Positions 22,500 to 33,625 of a stretch of 64,000 nt of DNA are shown here, piece by piece (the stretch's first letter is position 1; each line of letters opens with the position of its first letter). The notes under the pieces are model-generated. The model was not told the origin of the DNA. It did not search any database and was given only the letters and a program-made list of their open reading frames with translations. The DNA comes from Rotaria sordida (taxonomy: Eukaryota; Rotifera; Eurotatoria; Philodinida; Philodinidae). The stretch covers positions 53,680-117,679 of the forward strand of contig CAJNOL010000625.1 in the NCBI GenBank assembly GCA_905250125.1, in the 5' to 3' direction. A program made the position numbers and the translations under genes.

Positions 22500-22962
22500 T
22501 ATATTCTTTTGTTTAAATTCAACTATATTATACTTTCAAAAATATTAATGGAATAGTCATTTTTTCAATTATTCATATATTCTAAAATATTTCAACTAGA
22601 TTTTGATAAAAACCTAAGAATCGTTTGTATTTTTATTGCATAAGAAAAAAATCCATCACATGGAGTCATAGAGAAAAAAAGGATGGAACTAGAGAGTTAA
22701 ACGATACACGCACGAGCAATTAAGCTATACATTAACATGGAATAAGAGACAAAAAAAGAGCTAGTACATCATATCATCAAATGTTAGTATCTGACTTGTT
22801 TTATAAGAAAAGTGCGTATATGGAGAAAAAAAGAACAGTTCGAGAAAAAAAAATAGATAAATTGATTATGAATGTCATATGTTTTATGTAGTTTGTTCAT
22901 CGATTGGACTATATTTAAAAGAAAATATAATGTTATTTTAAAAAATATATTTTTTTAAAATA
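22500..22962. other. Non-coding spacer
   Basis: 3' flank of the next minus-strand gene; no feature recognised. Confidence 0.4.
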
Positions 22963-25900
22963 TTACTCTGTTAATGTTTGTTCATCTTTTTCATCGATAT
23001 CATTTATTTCAATTGTACCTGTTGTTTCTTGTTTATTATCTTCATCAAATTGATGTAAATTACGACGCCATGTACGTAATTGTCCATCGAAACAACGTCG
23101 TGAACATTTACGATATTTATTAGGTGTTGTTGGATGTTCTCGACGACGTTGTTTTCTATTTGAAAAAAGAAAATTTAAAAACAAAAATATAAGAAATATT
23201 TTTACTTTATCGGATATTTTGCAAGATAATTAGCATATGAATCAGACATTTTTCCTTTTAAAATTTCTTTTGTTCGTTGACGTAATGTATGTGGATCACT
23301 TTCAACTTCTTGTAAAATTTCATCTTCTGTCATTTCAGCATATTTAGGAAATGTTTTTAAATGACGAATATAACTAAAATAATGAAATTAAAAATATATA
23401 AATATTCAATTATTAATTGAAAAAAATGAAGCCGAATTTTCATTCCTTCAGTACAAAAAAAAACAAATCAGGGTAAAAGTAGATTTTGTAAATCTTGCAT
23501 TTTTCTATTTCTATGACATTTCTAACACTCAAATTCTGGCCTCCTAAAGAATCTCTGTCATGTACTTCAAACATAAGAAAATATCAATGTGTCTCGTCAT
23601 TTAAAATTATCTTAAAACGTGTTTTGCCAATGATTCATGTCTTAAATTACAACTAATCGATTCTGAGTGTTTCTCTCTGAATCAAGTTGTATCTTTGAAA
23701 CTTTTCTCTAAAACAAAAAAAAACATAAGATGACACTGAAGACGACCTCGATTTCCTGTTCGGTACTTCTAGAGAAAGACTCATTAAAAAAATTTTAAAC
23801 TTTCTATTATAACTCGAAGAAAGTTTGAATTCGATCGGACTTACTATGGTTGAGAAGCTGAAGAGATTCTCAATCTTTTTTTGTTAAGAAAAGCGAATAT
23901 GTTCCAAAAACAAGTGAAAAATCTAAATATTTTCGATCGATAAAGGAAGGGCGAATCTTTTTAACTATAGGAATTTTATAAATTTGTATACTTACTTGAA
24001 TAGATATTCAAGTTCAAGTTCTTCAATTTCAGCAATCATTTTAGGATCATCACTAAAATAACGTTCCGAAGCACGAGTAATATGAGTTAAAGCACGTTTT
24101 CGACTATAATAGAATCATTTATTCAAACACATAAATTCAACTTGTTTACCTTGCATCAGAACTAGCGACCATATCTGATTTAGCACGAATTAGTGAACGA
24201 CCACTACCAGTCTTCTGTTTTTGATTCATAACACTAACACTTTTACGTAATGTAATACGATCATTGTTATTATTAGTTTTACTAACATTTATTGTTGCCA
24301 TGGCATTATTTTCACATAAAGCTGTTTTAAGTGCTGAATCTGCACGAACACTTAATTCAAAAAGTGCATCAATAGATGTTCGACCTGTAATTGATGTTGA
24401 TGGTTCATTTCTATAATATAACATAAAAAGAAAATTCATATGTTTACATAGATATACAGAACAGAAAGCGTATAAGACACTGATTTTTTATTCATGTAAT
24501 ATTTTCAGTCATTTTATTGGTGAATCTATGCAGAAAAATGAGATGATTACAGGTCACTGAGAGGGTAGAATACTCATAGAAAAAGCATTGAACTCTCATT
24601 GAAAGCCTACTCGTTTAATATTAGCACAAAATGTAGCATTTAATTATGTGTCGTTTCATATAAGAATCACTATTACGTCATTAGAAGGATCTATCATAAG
24701 AAATAGTATCTTTCTCTCGGATAGTTCTGTAGCCTACAACTGAATACATATTTCTTTATGTGAACCACTCTCTTTTATATATTATTTGATAGAGAAAAAA
24801 GAGCGTTGCAAAATGATATATAACTCATTAGATTGTGAGTTTGTCCAAGGTACGTAAAGTATGCATATAATGTTTGGAGAGTATGAAAAGTGCACTTTTT
24901 CACTCAATCCTAAGCAGATTTTATGAGAACAAGCCGATCCATATACTTTTAAAAATCCTTCGAGGACTCTTATTTTCGTCGAAAAATTTATCTGGGTCCC
25001 CACGGAATTAGATGAAAAAACGAATTCAGTCAAAAACTTAATCGAATCATAAAAAGACGCACCCTGAACTTCTCAAAAGCTAAGACAACTCAAAAGAACA
25101 ATAGACTAATTATTAAAAAGATCTTTTAATTAATTATATTTTTTCACCTAATTCGGAGGAAGATCCCAGCTAAATTTTTCGACGTGTTTAGAGGATTTTT
25201 AAAAGTATATGAGTCGACTTGTTTTTATAAAATTCATTTAGCACCGAGTGAACTAGTGCACTTTTCATACTCTCCGAACATTACATACATATTTTAGGTC
25301 CCTTGGGCCAACTCAGAATCTAATAAATTATATATTATTTTGTAGTCCTTGTTTTGCTCTATCGAATGATATATAAAATAGAGCGGCTTGCATGGAGCAA
25401 TATATCAAACCACTGTAATCATTATTCAGTTGTAGTCTATAGAACCATGCTAGATAGAAGAATACTATTTCTCATGATAGATCCTTTTAATGAAATAATA
25501 GTTAAAAACTAGACAATAAAGTGACTGAAAATACTATATGACCCAAAATCAATGTCTTATACGCTCTCGTTTTCTTTTTTACTCTGCTGGTGTCCAATCA
25601 ATCGTTGTTGTATTTATCATTGTTGAAATATTTGTATTAATACGAGTTGTTGATTGTTCAATTAATTTATCTTCATTTTCACCACCTTCCAAAATAGGCA
25701 TGAGTTTAATTTGTGATTGTCCTGTAGATGAAATATCATCAAGATTTTGACCATTACTTGATTTTTTTATCAAAGATATATTTGTTGATGTTGTATTTAT
25801 TTTATTCAAATCTCGTGAATCATTCGTATTTATTATACGTGAATAACTTCAATATAAGGAAGAAAAATAAATTTCTTTAAATTTTAATCAAATAAATAAT

Positions 25901-26358
25901 TATTTATTTACGATCCACTATTGCCTGTATCAATTGAACTACGAAAAACTTCTGCCGACATTGATCGTAAAGCTAATGTACGACGTAATCGATTATTAAT
26001 ATTATTATTACTGATACTATCATTTCTTGTTGGAGATCTATAGAAAAAGAAAATTAAAAAAAAAAAAAAATTTTATATTTCTTTAATTGAAATAACAAAC
26101 CGAGCACGATTAAAACCAGTGAAAGTAGTTGCAGCATATCGTTGTTGTGCAACATTATCAATATGTACTTCCTAAGAAGAAGAAAATACAATAAAAATCA
26201 TTTAATTTTAATAGAACAAGAAAAAAAAAACAAATTCATCATACTCGAGCTGCTTTCGGCACCCATAAATCCAATGAAAAAAGTATCTTTTGGATTTGTG
26301 CATCAAGTGCATAATCCGAACAAAGACTCATTAAATCTTTGATACTATAGGTAACCAT
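22963..26358 (-). CDS. Conserved-looking protein of unknown function, 8 exons
   Basis: Eight exons keep phase throughout: 26358-26245, 26171-26101, 26037-25912, 25846-25583, 24410-24150, 24103-23996, 23373-23206 and 23155-22963, giving 434 residues. The N-terminus (MVTYSIKDLMSLCSDYALDA) and the following KILFSLDLWVPKAAREVHID and RYAATTFTGFNRAR look like a folded domain. The middle is Ser/Asn-rich and likely disordered. The C-terminal third is helical and charged (MIAEIEELELEYLFKYIRHL, EILQEVESDPHTLRQRTKEI), then a basic segment (KQRRREHPTTPNKYRKCSRR) and an acidic tail. I do not recognise the family. The fourth intron (24411-25582) is 1.17 kb and nearly all of it is a foldback repeat. The gene is divergent from DPF with 281 bp between the two start codons. 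Confidence 0.75.
24468..25566. mobile_element. 1.1-kb foldback (inverted-repeat) element in an intron
   Basis: The outer ends are AGCGTATAAGACA (24468) and its mirror TGTCTTATACGCT. Working inward, both arms share TATTTTCAGTCA(T/C)TTTATTG, GGATCTATCAT(A/G)AGAAATA, AGTATGAAAAGTGCAC and TTTTTAAAAGTATA(T/C) in mirrored order. The arms are about 450-550 bp (the left carries an extra 90 bp) around a loop near 25025-25135. No coding sequence. Arms are diverged, so it is an old element. Confidence 0.75.
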
Positions 26359-26639
26359 TATTATATGTTTAAAATAAGATCGATATAAACTAACCGAAAG
26401 ATACGGCAAAAAAAAGTGTAAAACAAAGACCTCGCGAAAAACCTCCCTTTGTTTTTATTCGTTTATTTCATTCTCAAATAATACATAGAGACCAGTAAAA
26501 TAAATAGCGACATCTATCAGTTATTTTTTGAGATTTAACTTATGATTGGTTTATGAACATTGACAATCCAGATCGAATAATTGAATATATACCATAGATA
26601 TATAAACAATTTAAAAAAGAAAAATCGATTTCGAAGAGA
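26359..26639. promoter_or_regulatory. Shared divergent promoter region
   Basis: 281 bp separate the start codons of the 434-residue gene (minus) and the DPF gene (plus). The interval must hold both promoters. I see no sharp core motif apart from AT-rich TATA-like words (TATACCATAGATATATAAAC near 26588). Confidence 0.5.
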
Positions 26640-28736
26640 ATGATTGATATATTACCATCATCGCGTGTTTCACGTGCATTTGGTTCTGAACTTGCCTATT
26701 CAGATGCATTATCAAATGTGCATAAATTTAATTCACGTCTTTTACGTGAAAGACGTATTCGTTTACGTTTACCATTTGTTGATTCACAAACTCATATTAT
26801 ACAAACACCAACACAAAATCATTTATGGAAACAACCAATACAACGTCTTATGCCATTACGTCATGATCAAGTATCAACATATGCACGTAAAACATGGTTT
26901 AAAAAACGACCAAATCAACCATCGACAATAACTCAATCACAAACAACAAATACATATAGTATTAATGAACAACAATCAGATCCTTCATTAATAAAAACAA
27001 ATAGTACAAATGAATCTACACAATTATTAATGGAAGATGATCCTCGTACACTTGTACGAGCTGGTGATCTTGGTATAGGAAAAAAATTAAGAATAAATAT
27101 TTTTTTCAAATAGAAGTTTTTTGTTTTTTTTCTCTATAGGAATGTCAGATACTGATATTCAAACTATTTCTACAATTGAAAATCCTGGTATGATAGGTGG
27201 CCGATTTACAGGTGGTTCAAGTGATGATTCATCTCAATCATCAGCACCAACTATGACTGGTCTTGTTCAACCTCAACAACCTCATTGGCCACAACATAAT
27301 ACAACATCTCATAATCATCATATTCAAAATTATATTCTTGATGGTGATGATGATCTAGATGATTTAGATTTTGATGATTATGCTGGTAGTGGACCTGGTA
27401 CACCTGGTGGTCCATCGTCGCCTGCATCTTCAATAACACGTTCTAAACGTGGTAGTTCGACAAAACGTTCATCACAAATCGGTTCAAGAAAAAATAATAG
27501 TACGAGAAGAAAATAATTTTTTATTTTTAAGAATAATTTTATTTTTTTCTATTTGATATAGCTAGTGGAAATTCTACTAATAATAGTAGTAATGGAGTAA
27601 ATAATAATGCACCAATTCATACTGGTCATCGTCGTCATCAATATACACTTGCTGAATTACCATATGTATGTGAATTTTGTTCAGCACGATATAAGACAAA
27701 ACCTGGATTACAATATCACTTAGCTAAACATAAAGAAACAAATACAGATAATCGATCATCATCTACAGTAATGTCAACTGCTGATAATAATGGATCATCA
27801 CCACCAACATCAACAAATATGAAACAAAAATATATGAATGTATCTCTGGATCAACAACATCCTATGTATCCTAATCAATCAATACCAACTGGTCCCATTC
27901 TTCATAATAATACTAGTGGACATTTACCTTCGACTATTAATGCTCCTAGTATGTCAGCACCTTCTTATCCAATGAATCATCATCATCATCAACAACAACC
28001 ATCCTATGGTATGACACCTCAATCTCATCATCATTCAATGCCTCCATCAGCTTCAATGCCATTGACTGTCGCTGCTCTATCTGGTTCAGCACCTATAAGT
28101 AGTGTTTCTTATTATTCTCAACAACAACATCAAATGGCACATCAACAACATATGATGATGATGCAACAACAACAACAACAACAGCAGCAGCAGCAATTCC
28201 AACACCCACCAAGGCAACCTATTCCGTCATCTGATCCTGCAATGACAATTACAACTGGTATGCAATGTGATTTTTGTGGTGGCGATGAACAAGAAAATAA
28301 AATAACAAAATTATCAGAACAAATGATTACTTGTAAAGTAATTTTATTGAAATATACTATGAAATATTATTCTTTATTTTAATCAAATTATGCTTTTTTT
28401 TTTGTTTTCTAGGATTGTGGTGGTTCGGCACATCCAACTTGTCTGAAATTTACTCCTAATATGGTTCGTCAAGTGAAAACATATGCATGGCAATGTATGG
28501 AATGTAAGACATGTACTGAATGTGGTAATTCAGAAAATGATTCAGAACTTTTATTTTGTGATGATTGTGATCGGTAAGTTTCTTTCTTATTTATCATAGT
28601 TTGTTTTTTTTTACATTATCTTTTTTTTTGCAGTGGTTATCATATGTATTGTTGTTCACCACCATTATCGAAAGCACCCGATGGTGATTGGCGATGCAAA
28701 TTATGTTGTTCTCAATTTGGCGAACCTCGCTTTTGA
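26640..28736 (+). CDS. DPF: DPF/BAF45 (Requiem, d4) double-PHD chromatin reader
   Basis: Exons 26640-27072, 27140-27499, 27562-28337, 28413-28573 and 28634-28736 join in phase to 610 residues. The N-terminus is a Requiem_N domain ([45 protein letters not shown]). A C2H2 finger ([20 protein letters not shown] then AKH) follows at about residue 290. A long Gln/His/Pro-rich low-complexity stretch (polyQ from CAACAA repeats near 28160) leads to tandem PHD fingers: [10 protein letters not shown] ... [15 protein letters not shown] ... [16 protein letters not shown] ... [20 protein letters not shown] ... WRCKLC. In animals DPF1-3 are subunits of the BAF (SWI/SNF) remodeller, and the double PHD reads acetylated H3 tails. 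All zinc ligands are present. The protein is longer than vertebrate DPF2 because of the low-complexity insert. Family call is secure; which vertebrate paralogue it matches cannot be said. Confidence 0.95.
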
Positions 28737-29245
28737 TTTATTCGTTATTTGTTGCCTTTTCTTTTTTTTTTTTTAATATTTCTTTATGTGTTTAATCCTT
28801 CCAGTATTGTATATCAATCAGCTTGCTTCTTATTTGGTCGAAAATCTCCTATTCTCTCTCTGTTTATTTCACTTTTTTTTATGTAGCAGAATATAATAAT
28901 TATTTGTTCGTTTTTTTTTGGACAAAACAAAAAATCGTTTCAACAAAAAGACAACCAATTGTATTTTTCGTCAGTATCTCATTTAAATGACGATTTTAAA
29001 TAAATCTAATTATCAGATCTATATAATGTCTGATATACTAAATAATTATCTAGTGAATAGGATATATATATCAAGTTATCATTTGTAATTTTAAGAATAA
29101 AAATTGAAATATACTATTTACTTGAACGGAAATAATTGAATCTATATATATTTCATGTTTTCGATTTTTTTCATGTTACGACACTTAGCATTTAATCAAT
29201 ATTAGAACGTACGGAAAGGACACTTAGTAATTATTAAATTCTGTA
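28737..29245. other. 3' flank of DPF, non-coding
   Basis: T-rich sequence; several AATAAA-like words but no certain poly(A) site. Confidence 0.4.
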
Positions 29246-29249
29246 ACTA

Positions 29250-29640
29250 ATGTAATACAACAGCTCTTTTCATATTAGATAAGTCAACTTTATTTCCAAC
29301 AAGTAGTAATGCTGGTTGTTCTTTCTATTTATATAGATTCATATTTTTTTTTCTTTTTAATTAATAAAACTCGTTATTTTAATATTCGTAATTTGATTAT
29401 AAATTCGACGTAGTTGATCTAATGTTGTTTCAAATGTTATTGAATAGAGAACTGCAAAATTTTTACTATTTTCTATATATAAATCATAGAGTACTATAAA
29501 TATTTTCTATACCAAATCCTTTGTTTTAAATGAAGCTTTGGTTAATGATAAGCTGTTTCAGCTGTATCAAGAATTTCGACAATAAATCGTTTTTCAGTAA
29601 TTTCAACGATCTAAAGTATTCATAATTTTTCTCTTCGTTT
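29250..29640 (-). pseudogene. Ras-like small GTPase pseudogene
   Basis: The minus strand shows, in order but in different frames, EITEKRFIVEILDTAETA (switch II region, normally DTAGQE), KNFAVLYSITFETTLDQLRR with IYNQITNI (the VYSI...F segment), and EQPALLLVGNKVDLSNMKRA (the NKxD nucleotide-binding motif). An intron with an AAATAG acceptor precedes the last part. Frameshifts and stops separate the pieces, the DTAG Gly is changed to Glu, and the P-loop and switch I exons were not found. The order and motifs are diagnostic for the Ras family; the gene is dead. Confidence 0.7.
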
Positions 29641-29958
29641 ATCTTAAATTCAAAATACTTTTTTAAAATAAATATCTTCATTATGCCATCGGAGCATCCG
29701 TCTGGAAGAGTAATTGTCGTGTTACTTGATTGTAACCAGTCTCTCATGAATAAATATAACAAAAATTTCTCTTGTATTCGATGAATCGATACACCGAAAA
29801 GCCTAAGCCATGTAAAACAATAATGAAAAACAAGTTCAACAGAATCACAATGAGACAACCTAACTAGAAGTTACATGAAAGAAGGTGTAAAATCAGTAGC
29901 ATCACACTGCAAAAAATTGGCTACAATTCAGCGCGAATAGTAACATGTCACTCATATA

Positions 29959-30160
29959 GGGTCTGAGTGTGTGTGGGCGTTGGTGTGGATGTGGGGTGCG
30001 AGTGTAGGTGTGGGATACCGTTGAAGAATAGACGAACATTCACACCCACACCCACACCCACACCTCACATACTCACACCCACACCCACACCCACACCCAC
30101 ACCTCACATACTCACACCCACACCCACACCCACACCTCACATACTCACACCCACACCCTC
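29959..30160. repeat. Interstitial telomere-like array (hairpin cassette 4)
   Basis: A G-strand part (GTGTGTGTGGGCGTTGGTGT, GGATGTGGGGTGCG) ends at 30015. A spacer TACCGTTGAAGAATAGACGA follows, then about 120 bp of perfect and near-perfect CACACC/ACCCAC repeat. The latter includes a higher-order unit: CTCACATACTCACACC plus CACACC repeats, three times. This is the purest TGTGGG-type array in the window. Confidence 0.8.
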
Positions 30161-33100
30161 AAACCTCGAAAATAAAAAATTCAGACTGATTCTGTACGTC
30201 ACAAAATAAAATACAGGAAATTGCAAACAATATTGGAAAATTTATTTCTTGTTGAGACGAAGATAAGAAACGAAACAAACTTGTCACACAATTATTTATA
30301 TACAAAATGATCAGAAAAATATTCTTTGGATTGTGAAAAAAAAAATAATTGTATCTACAATACTCAAATTATTGACACAATTGTTTTATGTTTTGTTTTG
30401 CAAAATAAAATTTTGTATTTCATCTTGTAAAGAATATTTACTTCTTGAGTGGGAAGAGACAAAAACAATCTTAGGAGATTACACTTACAATGCTAACATC
30501 ACATCGAAAATTCAAAATAATACACATACACATTTCGCTATAAAACATAAAAAAGTCAAAATTGGTATTGGTTACTGATGCTCGCAATCAACCGTACGAA
30601 ATTAGATAGAATTTTCTGTGAAACAAAAAAATAAAACGGAATCTTATAATTGATTTTTCATAGTGATCTATCAGGAAACTATATGTGAATAAGAGTGGGA
30701 AAAGTTTCAGCATTCTATCACCTATTTGACAGTATTTTTTTCTCACTACAAAATTTTAAGAGCTTAATAAATCTTTGCACTCAATAAGAAACAACAGATA
30801 GTGTTACTATCAATATACCTTTGCTACGATAATGTAGCTTAATAAAAGATATATGTTCAACCACAAAAACTATTGGATAAAGATACAAACTATTTAAGTT
30901 TTCTTCAAAATAATTCAGTGACAGTTCACGATAACTATTGATAACCATATATTACATATACAGAACGAAGTACAATATGGACTAAGCGACTCAATTTCAA
31001 TTGAGTTCGACTAAAACCCACAACACCCGATCTTCGGTTGTGTTTGTTTCAATCAGGATGATGAATAAATGTAATGTATGTTAGTAATTCGTAGGACACA
31101 GAAGAGTATTGATCAAGATGGTTTCGCTTATGAAATATAGTTATTCAAGATATCTAAAAATTTTCAACAATGTCCATTATTTTGTAAACTGATAAAAAAC
31201 ATCAAAGATGAAATCTCATGAGTTAGAATAAACTGACGGATATATTTTATCATCTGTAACGCGAAAGCATTCTACAGTACCAAGGCATTTCGAACACAAA
31301 ATATCTCATGTGTCCGAGAGCAAAAACCACTTAGAAAGAGATCATGCTATAGATATCTCCATAGAGAACATGCAACTTCATCACAACGGACTAGGGTGTG
31401 GGTGTGGAATGTAGACGTATGTGTGAGTGTAAATGTAAGTGTTCCCTCCAATCAGAGATGCACCCAAACCGATTGTCACACTACGGCAAACTGACTTTAT
31501 CATTATATACAGATTTATACCTATGCAAAATAGAACAAATTAGGATTTTTGTGATTCCATAGTAGTCATCTAGAGTTATTGCCATCTGATACGATGCTTA
31601 AGCAAGATCGAAACACACGTCATGACAGCTTGTCACATTACTGATGTATTCATATCTACTAGTTTGATATTATTTCTTTCGTAAATTTATCGTTCAAAAA
31701 ATAGATTAAGTAATTTATTTATGATCTTTGGATCATACGAATACTTACAAAGTCAAAACTATCTGATGAGACTCTTGCGCAAGGTCGAAACGCATCGTAG
31801 TTTAATTGACACACACACACACCCATACCATTTCCATTATAGTTTATTGTGTCAATCAATTTTCATTACTCACACGCAATGTCAATTCCAACGAAATTTT
31901 GTCTCTAAGACGGGATGAGATATTTCACTGCTTCTAGCATGATGATATCTCATTGAAATAAGTTACAAAGTAAAAACCTGAGAGGAATGTAAGTCTCATC
32001 GCTAAAACGAACATCATCGGAAAAAAATCGCTGAAATGAATATCATCGAAATAGAGATCATCAATATAAACATCCGAATTTCTTATAAATAAGCTTTTCG
32101 GTAAACTTTTATTCGACAATCTTTATTTCAACGATATGACTTTCGGCGAAGAATATACATACCTGTGCGCCTATAGAATAGGACTTTTGGTGTTCTTGAC
32201 TTTCAATTATTCGTTTAGACGTAGTTCATCAGTCGTTCTTATATCGTTAAGATGTATTTGAACTTATTTCTTGCCTTGGATTCATGTAACTGCTTCTTAC
32301 TACAGATCAATCCACTGAGATGAAGATAAATGTATGTACAGTCAGGAATTTCACTTAATGGACTTTGCTCAAAAACAATATTTTAATTCTTCTATATATT
32401 ACTTAAAGAAGTAAGACTTGTTGTATTCTAGATATCAATTGCTTCTTTGTACCATGGATCACTTTAAGATGTATTTCATTACGTAGTTACAGTGTAAAAT
32501 ACATGAGAAAAAATATTTCTATATGTGAAAATATCTGAGGTCCCATATCAATCATTCATTATTTCAAAGATATGTATTTAGCCTATGAAATATAAATATG
32601 TAGACTGATATCTGATTTTGACATGTATACAATTCTCATTGACTAACAATCTAAGCATAAAAAAAAATGAGACAATCATACATATTAACTATGCATTTCA
32701 GCAAATAGTTCAAGTGAAAATAAATTTAGTAATCATTTTTCAAAGAAAATTATTCTAGATATTTGTTCTTTTCGTGTTTCTTTTTCTCATGAGATATTCT
32801 AAATATTTTATGATAAAGATTTATTTTTCTTCATTGCAACAACAATTACCACACAAGCAATAAAAAAAACTAAGTTACATAAAATATTATCGTTGATACG
32901 CGTTCATACAAGTTGGGCCTTGTTTTAATGTAAAGTTTTGAAGATGTTCAAATATTATTAGTGTTAATTAACTTACTAACAAAAGCAATATACGTTAATA
33001 AAAGATGGAAAAAAACTCGTGAGATCCAATCACAGAAAATTTACAATGTAACTTGATAATGTTCCGATTGGGCCATTTGTAAAAACCAACCATATTTTTA

Positions 33101-33625
33101 TATTCGATAGGAGTAAGAAAAAAAACTAGCATATTAATATTAATTCATAAATAATTTTATTTTTTCATTTAGAATATTTTTTTATAAAAGAAAACTTAAG
33201 AATCTTTCTGATTGAGAACTTTCGATCTAATATTTTTCAGATGATCGATCATAAACATATACACAATAACAGAGCCAAATAATATAATTAAAAATAAACC
33301 TAAAACTCGACTACATTAAAATAATTTTATTATATTTGACAATCAATAAGACAGTTAAATAAATATCATTCATTTGAGTGAAAATGACTATTTAGTCGAC
33401 AAACTAAAAAGATAGCAAATAAAATGAAAGAAATCTTGAAATGTCTACAACAGGCATTGAAATAATTTCAAATATTTCATGCGAACAAATAAAATGATTT
33501 TCATCTTGTATTAGTAATCATTTTCTGATCGTTAATTCTTTATGTTTTAATCAATCCACAATAAAATAGAGAATTATGAATTAGCGTAAAACGAAAGCTA
33601 ATTTAAAAAAAAAATTCTATTTCAG
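30161..33625. other. 3.4-kb non-coding stretch
   Basis: No open frame with coding character. Two adjacent hairpins occur at 30988-31050: GACTCAATT TCA AATTGAGTTC-like, and ACAACACCCGATCTTCGGTT then GTGT. A telomere-like cassette is at 31393-31449 and short CA repeats at 31811-31822. The last few hundred bases should contain the promoter or a 5' UTR intron of the ABC transporter gene. Confidence 0.4.
31393..31449. repeat. Telomere-like cassette 5 (G-strand only)
   Basis: GGGTGTGGGTGTGGAATG then GTATGTGTGAGTGTAAATGT; ends TTCCCTCC. The C-strand half is nearly absent. Confidence 0.45.

Noticed and set aside
29952..30209. Open frames through the CACACC repeat
   Set aside because: Same reason: translation of a simple repeat on both strands.
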